From NCBI GenBank assembly GCA_016715285.1, contig JADKAO010000011.1, positions 17,734-81,733 on the forward strand: DNA of 64,000 bases, given 5' to 3'. Below, piece after piece: positions 14,691 to 23,850 of the stretch. Position 1 is the stretch's first letter. The number at the start of each line of letters is the position of its first letter. Origin of the DNA: Actinomycetales bacterium (GTDB lineage Bacteria; Actinomycetota; Actinomycetes; Actinomycetales; Dermatophilaceae). Below the pieces are notes generated by a model. The model had not been told where the DNA came from. It searched no databases and saw only the letters and a list, made by a program, of their open reading frames with translations. A program made the position numbers and the translations under genes.

Positions 14691-16739
14691 TCAGTTGTCT
14701 TCGTCGTCGAGCTTGATGCTCGAGGTGCGTTGCACCTGAACGAGGAACTCGACATTGCCCTTGGTCTTCTTGAGCCGGTCGATGAGGAGCTCGATCGACT
14801 GCTGCGGGTCGAGCGCCGAAAGCACTCGACGGAGCTTCCACATGATCTTGAGTTCCTCGGCGCCCATGAGGATTTCCTCACGGCGAGTGCCCGACGGGTT
14901 GACATCGACAGCCGGGAAGATGCGTCGGTCGGCCAGCTGCCGCGACAGGCGCAGTTCCATGTTGCCGGTGCCCTTGAACTCCTCGAAGATGACCTCGTCC
15001 ATCTTGGACCCGGTCTCGACGAGCGCAGTGGCAAGTATCGTCAACGAGCCACCGTTTTCGATATTGCGCGCCGCGCCAAAGAACTTCTTCGGTGGATAGA
15101 GCGCCGAAGAGTCGACACCGCCGGAGAGGATGCGGCCACTGGCAGGGGCGGCGAGGTTGTAGGCGCGTCCGAGGCGGGTGATCGAGTCCAGCAGGACGAC
15201 GACGTCGTGGCCAAGTTCGACGAGCCGCTTGGCGCGCTCGATGGCCAACTCCGCTACCGTCGTGTGGTCTTCAGCGGGACGGTCGAAGGTCGAGGCGATG
15301 ACCTCACCCTTGACGGTGCGCTGCATGTCCGTGACTTCTTCAGGACGCTCGTCAACGAGGACAACCATGAGGTGGACCTCCGGGTTGTTGGTCGAGATAG
15401 CGTTAGCGATGGCCTGCAGGATGAGCGTCTTGCCAGCCTTCGGTGGGCTGACGATGAGACCACGCTGGCCCTTACCAATGGGTGACACCAGGTCGATGAT
15501 GCGGGTCGTGAGCACCGTCGGAGTCGTTTCGAGGCGCAACCGCTCCTGCGGGTAAAGCGGCGTCAGCTTGCTGAAATCGACGCGGTTCTTGGCCTCATCA
15601 GGATTGCTGCCGTTGACCGAGTCAAGCCTGACGAGGGCATTGAACTTGCCGCGGTTGCCTGGCTGGTTCGGCATCTGCTCGCCCTCGCGGGGGCTGCGCA
15701 CGGCACCCGTGACCGCGTCACCCTTGCGCAGTCCGTGCCTCCGGACCATGCCCAGCGGGACATAGACGTCATTGGGTCCGGGAAGGTAACCCGACGTGCG
15801 TACGAAAGCGTAGTTGTCGAGCACGTCGAGGATGCCGGCCACGGGAACGAGCACATCGTCTTCGGCGATCTGGACATCCTGCTCGGTGTCCTGCCCACCC
15901 ATGCCGCCCATGCCGGAGGAACCGCCCATGCCCGGCATACCCTGGCCGCGACCGCGCTTGCGATCCCGGCTCCGCTGACGGTTGCGTCGACGCCCGCTGC
16001 GTGGGTCGTCGTCGTCATACCGATTCTGGCCATAGCCTTGCTGGCCTTGCTGGCCTTGCTGGCCTTGCTGGCCTTGCTGGCCCTGCTGGCCTTGCTGGCC
16101 TTGCTGGCCTTGCTGGCCTTGCTGGCTCTGCTGGCCTTGCTGGCTCTGCTGGGCTTGGTTGTGCTGTCCCTGGGACTGCTGACTTTGGCTCTGCTGAGCA
16201 TGCTGGCTCTGCTGGGTCTGGGGCTGCTGGCCCTGCTGAACCTGTTGGCTGCCCTCTGCCCCACCGTCGCGCTGGTCGCGGCGACCACGCTGACGCTGCG
16301 TCCGGTCCATCCGGTCTGGGCGCTCCGAACGATCCTGGCGGGGCTGCTGGTCAGCCGATCCCTGGCCGGGAGCCTCAGACCGGTCGCGGGTGGGCGCGTC
16401 CGGCGCGGTGACAACCGTGTCGGCAGCGGGGGCGTCGCCCGCTGATCCGGCAGCCGGGGCTGTAGCAACGGGAGCCGTCGCGCGACGGGGCGCGCGGGTG
16501 CGTGCTGGCCGTTCATCGGGAGTCGTGCCGGCCGTTGCGCCAGCCGCCGGAGCAGGAGCGCCACCTCCCCCGCCGCCCTGGCGAGCCGAAATCGCCGACA
16601 CGAGATCGTCTTTGCGCATCTTGGCCGTGCCGGTAATGCCCAGCGACGTCGCCATGCCCTTGAGCTCGGCCACGTTCATCGCGGCCAGCCCGCTACGTCC
16701 TCGACGCGCTCCGGACACAGCCTCGGTGGTGTCTGTCAC
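14691..16739 (-). CDS. rho: Transcription termination factor Rho with Gln-rich N-terminal insertion
   Basis: The 682-residue hexameric RNA-dependent ATPase ends untranslated and Rho-dependent transcripts. The N-terminal RHO_N part (MNVAELKGMATSLGI) is followed by a disordered region of about 230 residues. This region is Ala/Pro/Arg-rich, then a Gln/Ser/Gly tract of QQG and QQS repeats (about residues 165-240), then an Arg-rich segment and GMGGM repeats. The RNA-binding OB domain (DNYAFVRTSGYLPG) and the ATPase core follow, with Walker A SPPKAGKT and Q-loop region DERPEEVTDMQR. The start is GTG with GGAAGGG upstream. A leader of about 190 nt is likely. Confidence 0.97.
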   Translation of the reverse strand: MTDTTEAVSGARRGRSGLAAMNVAELKGMATSLGITGTAKMRKDDLVSAISARQGGGGGGAPAPAAGATAGTTPDERPARTRAPRRATAPVATAPAAGSAGDAPAADTVVTAPDAPTRDRSEAPGQGSADQQPRQDRSERPDRMDRTQRQRGRRDQRDGGAEGSQQVQQGQQPQTQQSQHAQQSQSQQSQGQHNQAQQSQQGQQSQQGQQGQQGQQGQQGQQGQQGQQGQQGQQGYGQNRYDDDDPRSGRRRNRQRSRDRKRGRGQGMPGMGGSSGMGGMGGQDTEQDVQIAEDDVLVPVAGILDVLDNYAFVRTSGYLPGPNDVYVPLGMVRRHGLRKGDAVTGAVRSPREGEQMPNQPGNRGKFNALVRLDSVNGSNPDEAKNRVDFSKLTPLYPQERLRLETTPTVLTTRIIDLVSPIGKGQRGLIVSPPKAGKTLILQAIANAISTNNPEVHLMVVLVDERPEEVTDMQRTVKGEVIASTFDRPAEDHTTVAELAIERAKRLVELGHDVVVLLDSITRLGRAYNLAAPASGRILSGGVDSSALYPPKKFFGAARNIENGGSLTILATALVETGSKMDEVIFEEFKGTGNMELRLSRQLADRRIFPAVDVNPSGTRREEILMGAEELKIMWKLRRVLSALDPQQSIELLIDRLKKTKGNVEFLVQVQRTSSIKLDDEDN
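16036..16152. repeat. Tandem 9-bp repeat encoding (QQG)n in rho
   Basis: Thirteen consecutive 9-bp units run from 16036 to 16152 (unit CCTTGCTGG on the plus strand, CCAGCAAGG on the coding strand). Nine or ten are identical and the rest differ by one or two bases. Degenerate copies continue to about 16240. The unit length is a multiple of three, so slippage would change the Gln tract without breaking the frame. Confidence 0.9.
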
Positions 16740-16938
16740 GAAGGACCCTTCCCCTCGTTCGTCGGCGCCCTGTCATGGGGTGCCGGGTCTACGGACAGCA
16801 ACTGCTGACCGGTTGGGTGACATCCGCTTCCCGTATCGGCGTGAGTGCTCACCGCAAGCGAGATCGCTTGTCTGCGGGGGATGTATGCCGCAGGCTCAGG
16901 TCGCGTGTGGTGCCGACCCTGTCGTGCGGTGCGACCTC

Positions 16939-16966
16939 AATCTAACACCAATCCGGGAACGTCAGT
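16939..16966 (-). promoter_or_regulatory. Candidate rho promoter
   Basis: TAGATT (16939-16944) with ACTGAC (16961-16966) 16 bp upstream, at the end of thrB, would start an mRNA with a leader of about 190 nt before rho. Long rho leaders are often autoregulated; here that is inference. I see no other element in the 222-nt gap. Confidence 0.4.
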
Positions 16967-17912
16967 GCGCGAGCGGTGTGACGACGACGCCGTGTCGGGG
17001 GATGCCCGGCTGGAGTCGGCGCCACGTACCGGTGGCGATTGGGGCGACCACAGCGTCAACTCGGGCGAAGGTCGTGAGGGCGAGGACGCTCGGGCCGGCG
17101 CCGGAAATGGTGGCGGCATGTCCAGCCGCGCGCAGCGCGTCCACCAGAGCCATCGACGCGGCATACGAGGGTCTGCGGGCCTCTTGGTGGAGCCAGTCCC
17201 GCGTGGCCGCGACGAGCAACTCGGGTCTGCGGCTGGCAGCTTCGACGAGCAATCCGGCCCGCGCAGAGTTGAGCGCAGCGTCCCGCAAGGGGACGCGTTC
17301 GGGCAGGAGCGCCCGAGCGGTGTGAGTCGCGAGGGTCGCCTCGGGGACGAATACCACCGCGGTCACCTCGGGGTGAAGCGACAGCCCGATCGTCGTCGTC
17401 TCGTCGGTGACATCGTCATTCCACGACAGCGTCATCCCGCCGAACACGGTCGCCGACGCGTTGTCGGGGTGGCCCTCCAACTCGCTCGCGAGCCGATTGA
17501 CCGCGGCCAAGTCGATCGACAACGGCATCTCAGCCGGGGCGTCGGGTGTCCACCCCACCAGCCCGTATGCCGCCGCGACGCCAGCAACAATGGCCGTTGC
17601 CGACGACCCCATTCCGCGCCCATGCGGGACGGTGTTGCGGGTGCGCATGAGCAGACCCTGCGGGGCGGCACACCCCAGCTCTCGCAGAGCGCGCACACAG
17701 GAGCGGTAGACGAGGTGGGATTCGTCGCGCGGCACCCCGTCGGCACCGGATCCGCTGACCTCGATGGTGAGGCCGGGCGCCTCGGTGACGATGAAGTCGA
17801 GTTCGTCCCACACGCCGAGGGCGAGACCGATGGAATCAAACCCCGGACCGAGGTTGGCGCTGCTGGCAGGTGCCCGCACCTGCACTGCTGCCCCGACCGG
17901 GAGGGTGGCCAT
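16962..17912 (-). CDS. thrB: Homoserine kinase
   Basis: The 316-residue GHMP-family kinase phosphorylates L-homoserine, the first committed step to threonine. The N-terminal ASSANLGPGFDSIGLAL and the ATP-binding loop VPHGRGMGSSATAIVAG are intact. The C-terminal GHMP motif ATISGAGPSVLALT is present. It is the last gene of hom-thrC-thrB, 3 nt after thrC. The length is normal. Confidence 0.96.
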   Translation of the reverse strand: MATLPVGAAVQVRAPASSANLGPGFDSIGLALGVWDELDFIVTEAPGLTIEVSGSGADGVPRDESHLVYRSCVRALRELGCAAPQGLLMRTRNTVPHGRGMGSSATAIVAGVAAAYGLVGWTPDAPAEMPLSIDLAAVNRLASELEGHPDNASATVFGGMTLSWNDDVTDETTTIGLSLHPEVTAVVFVPEATLATHTARALLPERVPLRDAALNSARAGLLVEAASRRPELLVAATRDWLHQEARRPSYAASMALVDALRAAGHAATISGAGPSVLALTTFARVDAVVAPIATGTWRRLQPGIPRHGVVVTPLAH

Positions 17913-17915
17913 GGG

Positions 17916-19022
17916 TTAGCCCTCAAGCCCGAGTGCGACCGCTGCCGAGAAGGCGTCAACGGGGATGCGGGTCGGCGTGACTTCGCTGCCGTCCTGGCGC
18001 TTGAGCGCCCACTGCGGGTCTTTGAGTCCGTGCCCGGTGACCGTGCACACGATGGTGGCACCAGCAGGGACGTCACCCGCCTCGGCGCACGCGAGCAGCC
18101 CAGCGACACTCGCTGCTGATCCGGGTTCGACGAAGACGCCCTCTTTGGCGGACAAAATCCGGTGCGCCGCAAGGATTTGCTCGTCCGTGACGGCGTCGAT
18201 GCGACCGCCCGAGTCATCTCGCGCGGCGACCGCTTGCGCCCACGAGGCGGGGTTGCCGATCCGGATGGCGGTCGCGATGGTCTCCGGGTTGTCCACCGGG
18301 TGACCGAGGACGATCGGCGCGGCGCCAGCGGCCTGGAAGCCCCACATGCGCGGCAGCCTCGTGGCCGGTCCGCCGGTGGCGGCGTCGCCGACAGCACCCG
18401 GGGTGCCCGCGCAATACTCCTGGTACCCGCGCCAATACGCCGTGATATTGCCGGCGTTGCCGACAGGCAAGCAATGGATATCGGGCGCGTCGCCAAGGGC
18501 GTCAATAATCTCGAAGGCCGCCGTCTTCTGGCCCTCGATCCGGGCCGGGTTCACCGAGTTGACGAGCTCGACCGGGTAGGCCTCGGCGAGCTTGCGCGCC
18601 ACCTCGAGGCAGTCATCGAAGTTGCCCTCAACCTGCAGCAATGTCGCCCCGTGCGCCACTGCCTGCGAGAGCTTGCCCATGGCGATCTTGCCGTCGGGCA
18701 CGAGGACCGCACACGTCATCCCAGCCTTGGTCGCATAGGCCGCGGCACTCGCGCTCGTGTTGCCCGTTGACGCGCAAATCACCGCTCGCGCACCGACTTT
18801 GGCGGCCATCGAGATCGCGGTTGTCATTCCGCGGTCCTTAAAAGACCCGGTCGGGTTCAGGCCTTCGTACTTGAGGTAGACCTGCGCCCCCGCAAGCTCA
18901 GACAGGTATGCCGCGGGGATGAGCGGGGTGCCACCCTCCAGGAGCGTCACAGTCGGGGCGCCCGCAAGCATCGGGAGCCGGTCGGCATACTCGGGAATGA
19001 CCCCACGCCACTGGTGAGCCAC
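17916..19022 (-). CDS. thrC: Threonine synthase
   Basis: The 368-residue PLP enzyme converts O-phosphohomoserine to threonine. The PLP lysine lies in NPTGSFKDRGMTTA, and the phosphate-binding loop reads CLPVGNAGN. It belongs to the shorter actinobacterial/Bacillus class. GTG at 19022 is preceded by GAAGG, and the gene begins 2 nt after the hom stop. It is co-transcribed with hom and thrB, as is standard in actinobacteria. Confidence 0.96.
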   Translation of the reverse strand: MAHQWRGVIPEYADRLPMLAGAPTVTLLEGGTPLIPAAYLSELAGAQVYLKYEGLNPTGSFKDRGMTTAISMAAKVGARAVICASTGNTSASAAAYATKAGMTCAVLVPDGKIAMGKLSQAVAHGATLLQVEGNFDDCLEVARKLAEAYPVELVNSVNPARIEGQKTAAFEIIDALGDAPDIHCLPVGNAGNITAYWRGYQEYCAGTPGAVGDAATGGPATRLPRMWGFQAAGAAPIVLGHPVDNPETIATAIRIGNPASWAQAVAARDDSGGRIDAVTDEQILAAHRILSAKEGVFVEPGSAASVAGLLACAEAGDVPAGATIVCTVTGHGLKDPQWALKRQDGSEVTPTRIPVDAFSAAVALGLEG

Positions 19023-19024
19023 GA

Positions 19025-20392
19025 CTAGACACCTTCCACACGCATGACGGAGTTGACGCCGCGCACGATCGGGAGCGCAGCGAGAGCATCGACGGTCGCC
19101 GACAGGGCGGCATCCGGGGCAGCGTGCGTGACGACGACGAGACTCGCGGCCCGGACCTGATCCGAATCGCCGCCGACCTGCTGCTGACGAACCGTCTCGA
19201 TGGACACGTCATGGTCCGCGAACGCCGTCGCCACCTGGGCCAGGACGCCCGGCCGATCCTCGACATCGAGGCTGATGTGATAGCGGGTGAGCGCCTGGCC
19301 CATATCGAGCACCGGCAGGTCGGCATAGGCACTTTCGCCTGGCCCGCGGCCACCAGTGACGCGGTGGCGGGCGACAGCGACGACGTCGCCGAGCACCGCG
19401 CTCGCGGTCGGGTCACCGCCAGCACCGCGACCATAAAACATGAGCTGCCCCGCCGCATCGGCTTCGACGAACACCGCGTTGAACGCTTCGCGCACGCCGG
19501 CAAGCGGGTGACGCCGCGGCACCATCGCGGGATGGACTCGAACCGACACACCAGCCGGTATGCCGTCCGGCCCGTCCACGCGCTCGCAGATCGCGAGGAG
19601 TTTGACAACGCAATCCATGTCGGCTGCGGCTTGGACGTCAGCGGCGGTGACTTCGGTGATGCCCTCGCGGTGGACATCGCGACCGGCGACCCGGGAGTGG
19701 AAGGCAAGCGAGGCCAGGATGGCGGCCTTGGCTGCCGCATCGAAACCCTCGACATCGGCGGTCGGGTCGGCCTCGGCATACCCCAGCGCTTGCGCCTGGC
19801 TGACCGCGTCGGCGAACCCAGCTCCGGTCGTGTCCATCTTGTCGAGCACATAGTTCGTCGTGCCGTTGACGATGCCGATGACCTTGCGGACGCTGTCTCC
19901 CGCAAGGGACTCGCGCAGCGGGCGCAGCAGCGGGATGGCGCCCGCAACGGCCGCCTCGTAGTAGAGATCGACGCCGTACTGAGCGGCCGCGGCATACAGC
20001 GTCGGGCCGTCCTCGGCCAGCAGCGCCTTGTTGGCGGTGACGACAGACGCGCCGTGTTCCATGGCGCGCAGGATGAGTGAGCGGGCCGGCTCGATGCCGC
20101 CGATGACCTCGACCACAATGTCGGCCCTGGTCACGAGCTCGACCGAATCGGTGGTGAAGAGCGCGGGGTCCACACCAGCTGAAGCACGGTCACGGCCGGG
20201 CCGACGCACGCCGATTCCCACGAGGTGCAGTGGTCGACCGACCCGCGAGGCGAGGTCATCGGCATGGTCATGCAAGAGTCGCGCGACGGCAGACCCGACG
20301 ACTCCGCAGCCGATTAGCGCGATCCGAAGCGGGCGGTCGGCGTCGGGCCTGTGGGGGTCGGCAAAAGCTCGGGCGTCCTGAGGGTCACTCAC
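19025..20392 (-). CDS. hom: Homoserine dehydrogenase
   Basis: The 455-residue enzyme reduces aspartate semialdehyde to homoserine. An N-terminal NAD(P)-binding domain (IALIGCGVVGSAVARLL) and the catalytic domain (VIGIVNGTTNYVLDKM, EGFDAAAKAAILASLAF) precede a C-terminal ACT domain (about residues 370-450, HISLDVEDRPGVLAQVA). The ACT domain is consistent with feedback control by threonine. It starts with GTG and lies 40 nt after lysA. Confidence 0.97.
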   Translation of the reverse strand: MSDPQDARAFADPHRPDADRPLRIALIGCGVVGSAVARLLHDHADDLASRVGRPLHLVGIGVRRPGRDRASAGVDPALFTTDSVELVTRADIVVEVIGGIEPARSLILRAMEHGASVVTANKALLAEDGPTLYAAAAQYGVDLYYEAAVAGAIPLLRPLRESLAGDSVRKVIGIVNGTTNYVLDKMDTTGAGFADAVSQAQALGYAEADPTADVEGFDAAAKAAILASLAFHSRVAGRDVHREGITEVTAADVQAAADMDCVVKLLAICERVDGPDGIPAGVSVRVHPAMVPRRHPLAGVREAFNAVFVEADAAGQLMFYGRGAGGDPTASAVLGDVVAVARHRVTGGRGPGESAYADLPVLDMGQALTRYHISLDVEDRPGVLAQVATAFADHDVSIETVRQQQVGGDSDQVRAASLVVVTHAAPDAALSATVDALAALPIVRGVNSVMRVEGV

Positions 20393-20432
20393 GGTGCACC
20401 ATCATCCCCGATCTGACAGGCGGCAGCAGACA

Positions 20433-21863
20433 TCACACGACATCGAGCGCGAGGAGGTCAGCGATGGTCTCGCGCCGGATGAGCAGGCGCGCCTCGCCGT
20501 CACGCACCGCGACAACGGGCGGACGGGGCGCGTGGTTGTACTGGCTCGAGAGCGCCCGGCAATAGGCCCCGGTGCCCGGGACGGCGATGAGATCACCTGG
20601 AGTGACGTCCCCAGGGAGGAACTCGTCCTTGACGACGATGTCGCCGCTCTCGCAGTGTTTGCCGACGACGCGCGACAGCACCGGTGCCGCTGAACTGGAT
20701 CGTGACGCGAGCGAGCAGGAGTAGTCGGCGTCGTAGAGCGCGGTGCGAATGTTGTCGCTCATCCCGCCGTCGACCGCGATATAGCGCCGTTGGGCACCAC
20801 CGTCGAGGCGCACCCGCTTGACCGTGCCGACCTCATAGAGAGTGAACGTGCTCGGACCGGCGATGGCACGGCCGGGTTCTATCGAAATCCGCGGTACCGC
20901 CACTCCCCCGATGCGGCACTCGCGTTCGACGATTTCGGCCATACCTACCGCGAGGTTCTTGGGTGTGAGGGGGTCGTGCTCGCTGGTGTAGGCGATGCCA
21001 AACCCACCGCCGAGGTCGAGTTCAGGAACCTCAATGCCATGTTCCCGAGATACCTCGGCGTGCAACCGCACCATCCGGCGAGCCGAAACCTCGAAGCCCG
21101 CGGTGTCGAAGATCTGCGAGCCGATGTGGCTGTGCAGCCCAACGAGTTCGAGGTGGGGGGCGTGGGCGAGGACCCTGCGGACAGCCTCGGCGGCATCGCC
21201 CCCGGCGAGGGAGAAGCCGAACTTCTGGTCCTCGTGCGCGGTTGCGATGAACTCGTGGGTGTGCGCCTCGACCCCGACCGTAACGCGCACCATGACGCGC
21301 GCAACCCGCCCCAGCCGCGCAGCGGTGCGCGCGAGCCGTTCGATCTCGTCGAATGAGTCGACAACGATCCGCCCCACACCGTGCGACCCATAAGACACCG
21401 CCGCCTCGAGCTCGGCCAGCGATTTGTTGTTGCCGTGCATGCCGATCCGCTCGCCGGGCAGCTCGGCGCGCATTGCGACGGCCAGCTCGCCGCCGGAGCA
21501 GACGTCGAGGTTGAGCCCGTCGTCGCGGATCCAGCGGGCAACTTCAGTGCACAGGAAGGCTTTACCGGCGTAATAGACGTCCGCACCGCCGCACAGGTCA
21601 CCGAAGATCTCGTCATAGGTCTTGGCGAATTCCTTTGCCCGCCAACGGAAGTCCGCCTCGTCGACGACGTATGCCGGGGTGCCGAACTTCGCAGCCAGGT
21701 CGGTGACGGGGACGCCCGCGACCTGCAAGACGCCGTCGCCTGACCGGCCGACGTTCTGGGCCCACAGCGACGGGGTCAGAGCATTGACGTCGTGTGGGAG
21801 CTGCAGCCAGGTAGGGCCGCGATAGCCCTCGGCATGCAGCGCCCCAGCCTCATGTGCGCGCAT
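20433..21863 (-). CDS. lysA: Diaminopimelate decarboxylase
   Basis: The 476-residue PLP enzyme makes L-lysine from meso-diaminopimelate. The PLP lysine is in DVYYAGKAFLC near residue 97. The glycine-rich phosphate site is in LDLGGGFGIAYTSEHDPL, and the C-terminal catalytic Cys motif CESGDIVVKD is present. GAGAGG lies 9 nt before the ATG. It begins 3 nt after the DALR-only gene, in the place where argS-lysA occurs in other actinobacteria. Confidence 0.96.
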   Translation of the reverse strand: MRAHEAGALHAEGYRGPTWLQLPHDVNALTPSLWAQNVGRSGDGVLQVAGVPVTDLAAKFGTPAYVVDEADFRWRAKEFAKTYDEIFGDLCGGADVYYAGKAFLCTEVARWIRDDGLNLDVCSGGELAVAMRAELPGERIGMHGNNKSLAELEAAVSYGSHGVGRIVVDSFDEIERLARTAARLGRVARVMVRVTVGVEAHTHEFIATAHEDQKFGFSLAGGDAAEAVRRVLAHAPHLELVGLHSHIGSQIFDTAGFEVSARRMVRLHAEVSREHGIEVPELDLGGGFGIAYTSEHDPLTPKNLAVGMAEIVERECRIGGVAVPRISIEPGRAIAGPSTFTLYEVGTVKRVRLDGGAQRRYIAVDGGMSDNIRTALYDADYSCSLASRSSSAAPVLSRVVGKHCESGDIVVKDEFLPGDVTPGDLIAVPGTGAYCRALSSQYNHAPRPPVVAVRDGEARLLIRRETIADLLALDVV

Positions 21864-21866
21864 GCC

Positions 21867-22625
21867 TTACATCCTCTCGGGCGTGCTCACCCCAAGGAGT
21901 GACATTCCACGCTCCAAGACACGAGCGGTCGCCGCCGCAGTCACCTCATCGATCGGCTCGCAGCGCAGGTATGCCGTGGCGACCGCAAGGAGGGCCGAAG
22001 CGGTGTCGTGCGGCCGAGTGTGCGCGCGGGCGAGCCGGCGAGGAGCGTCGAGGAGTTCGGTCACCAGTTCAGCGACGCCTGGCGACGTGATCTCCTCGGC
22101 CATCGCCAGAGCCGATTCAGGCCGATGCCGTGATGCCTCTCGGCGGGCTCGCCCAAGGGCGAACTGGACGGCGAACACCGGGTTGTCGAGCACTCGGCGC
22201 CCGCTCGCGCGAGGGTCCAGTGCGGGCGCGCCGCCCGAGCGGCGCGCGGCCTCGAAGCGCACTTCATCCTGCCCCGGAGCGGGAGGAACGGCGATTGCGG
22301 GGAGGTCGGCGGACGGCATACCAGATCCTGACCCGACCGATGCGAGGAACCGTCTCACCGCCCCCGCAGCCAAGCTCACGCGCACCCCGCTCCCGTCAGG
22401 CGCAGCATGAGCAGCAATCCCCCGGGCACGAAGCTCTTCGGTGAGTCGCGCGGCCAGGGTTTCCGGGTCCACTCGTGACCGGCGTGCCTGCAAGGTGTGC
22501 CACACGTGCGGCGAGTCCGGAGTGCGTTCTAAGGGGGCGGGCTCCCCGCCAGCGAGGCGCGCGATCCGTCCGGCGAGATCGATCAGGCCCGTGACGTCGG
22601 GGGTGCCTGACGCCGTCGGTTCCAT
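21867..22625 (-). CDS. DALR anticodon-binding-domain protein (ArgRS C-terminal-like, no catalytic domain)
   Basis: The product has about 252 residues. The C-terminal half matches the helical DALR domain of class I arginyl-tRNA synthetases: NPVFAVQFALGRARRE, then LVTELLDAPRRLARAHTRPHD, ending GMSLLGVSTPERM. The N-terminal half is weakly conserved and has neither HIGH nor KMSKS, and there is no room upstream for a lost catalytic domain because tRNA-Arg begins 60 bp away. It occupies the argS slot before lysA. The start at 22625 is leaderless. Function unknown: an accessory tRNA-Arg-binding protein or a decayed paralogue. Confidence 0.8.
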   Translation of the reverse strand: MEPTASGTPDVTGLIDLAGRIARLAGGEPAPLERTPDSPHVWHTLQARRSRVDPETLAARLTEELRARGIAAHAAPDGSGVRVSLAAGAVRRFLASVGSGSGMPSADLPAIAVPPAPGQDEVRFEAARRSGGAPALDPRASGRRVLDNPVFAVQFALGRARREASRHRPESALAMAEEITSPGVAELVTELLDAPRRLARAHTRPHDTASALLAVATAYLRCEPIDEVTAAATARVLERGMSLLGVSTPERM

Positions 22626-22632
22626 GTTGGGA

Positions 22633-22638
22633 AGCCTA
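22633..22638 (-). promoter_or_regulatory. -10 box of the DALR-domain gene (leaderless start)
   Basis: TAGGCT lies 7 nt before the ATG at 22625, supporting this start over two upstream in-frame ATGs. Confidence 0.55.
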
Positions 22639-22686
22639 GGCTGATACATTCCTCCGGGCACGACATCCCAGCGTGAGCTGGTCCGA

Positions 22687-22761
22687 GCCCCCGTAGCTCA
22701 GGGGATAGAGCACCGCCCTCCGGAGGCGGGGGCGCAGGTTCGAATCCTGCCGGGGGCACCA
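22687..22761 (+). tRNA. tRNA-Arg (anticodon CCG)
   Basis: The acceptor stem GCCCCCG/CGGGGGC is perfect, and discriminator A and CCA are encoded. The anticodon loop CTCCGGA gives anticodon CCG, reading CGG. The T-arm GTTCGAAT is normal. A run of six T (22783-22788) follows and may end transcription. It is divergent from the DALR-domain gene. Confidence 0.97.
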
Positions 22762-22809
22762 AAAATGGTTGGCGCACCACACTTTTTTGCACAATCGCTC
22801 GTGATGCAG

Positions 22810-23850
22810 CTAGCGCCGGGTCGCGTCGGTGACCTCGCCGACCAACTCTTCGAGCACGTCCTCCAAGAAGACGACTCCCGTCACCTCGCCGTGGTCCCCC
22901 AGAACCGTGGCCAAGTGAGCTCCCGTGCGTTGCATCGTGGCAAGGACATCCTCGACCTCGTCTGAGGCAGACACCGAGGCCAGCAACCGCACCCGGTGCA
23001 GGGGCACTGGCGACACATACTCATCGCCCTCGGCATACAACACGTCTTTGAGGTGGAGGTAGCCGACCAAGGTGCCGTCTTCACCCACCATGGGGAACCG
23101 CGAGAACCCGGTCCGCGCAACCTGGGTCTCCACCTGAGCCGGACTCACCTCCACAGGCACTGTGACGAGGCCCGCGAGTGGCTGCGCGACGTCGACCGCA
23201 CGCTTATCGGTGAACTCCAGGGCGCTACGCACCAGGCCCTGCCGATCGGCCTCGATGAGCCCTTCGCGGTGGCTCTCGGCGACGATGTGGCCGACCTCTT
23301 GGGCGGTGAACGCCGATGCGATCTCGTCCTTGGGCTCAATCCGGAAGACCCGCCGCACCAGCGTTTTGGAGATCCCTTCCATGATGCGCACGAGCGGCCG
23401 CAGTGTCCGCGACACCATGAGCAGGCTTGGCACGAGGATCATCGCCGCGCGGTCAGGTCCGGCAAGTGCCAGGTTTTTGGGGATCATCTCGCCGACAACG
23501 ACGTGCAAGTACACGACGATGAGCAGCGCCCCCGCGAGCGAGAGGGCGTTCACCCCGCCCTCACCGAGCGGGAGCATCGCGGCATACGGATGCAGGATGT
23601 GATGGAGCGCCGACTCCGCGAGCGCACCCAGCCCGACCGAGCACACCGTGATCCCAAGTTGCGCGGTGGCGAGCATCGATCCCATGTGTTCGAGAGCATC
23701 GAGGCACTTTGCGGCGCGCACGCTCCCCGCTTGGGCGAGCGGTTCAAGGGCGGATCGTCGCGCAGCCATGGCAGCAAACTCCGCGCCCACGAAGTACGCA
23801 TTGAGGATCAGCAAGACGAGCGAAATCCACAGGGCCGCAGTGTTACTCAC
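22810..23850 (-). CDS. CNNM/CBS-pair membrane protein (hemolysin C/CorC family)
   Basis: The product has about 346 residues from the GTG at 23850, which overlaps the upstream stop as GTGA; the frame is open to 23916. An N-terminal CNNM domain with three to four membrane helices (GAEFAAMAARRSALEPLA, TAQLGITVCSVGLGAL, GEMIPKNLALAGPDR) is followed by two CBS domains (about residues 215-340). It stops after the CBS pair and lacks the CorC_HlyC domain. Members transport or sense Mg2+ or Co2+. It is paired with the next gene. Confidence 0.92.
   Translation of the reverse strand: MSNTAALWISLVLLILNAYFVGAEFAAMAARRSALEPLAQAGSVRAAKCLDALEHMGSMLATAQLGITVCSVGLGALAESALHHILHPYAAMLPLGEGGVNALSLAGALLIVVYLHVVVGEMIPKNLALAGPDRAAMILVPSLLMVSRTLRPLVRIMEGISKTLVRRVFRIEPKDEIASAFTAQEVGHIVAESHREGLIEADRQGLVRSALEFTDKRAVDVAQPLAGLVTVPVEVSPAQVETQVARTGFSRFPMVGEDGTLVGYLHLKDVLYAEGDEYVSPVPLHRVRLLASVSASDEVEDVLATMQRTGAHLATVLGDHGEVTGVVFLEDVLEELVGEVTDATRR

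Noticed and set aside
16036..16152. CRISPR-like regular repeats
   Set aside because: The 9-bp units are contiguous, have no spacers and encode QQG in frame within rho.
20393..20432. Attenuator or T-box before hom/lysA
   Set aside because: Only 40 bp separate the genes; no Thr/Lys-rich leader peptide or T-box sequence is present.
22783..22788. A full intrinsic terminator after tRNA-Arg(CCG)
   Set aside because: There is a run of six T, but only a 4-bp stem before it. Noted in the tRNA entry instead.
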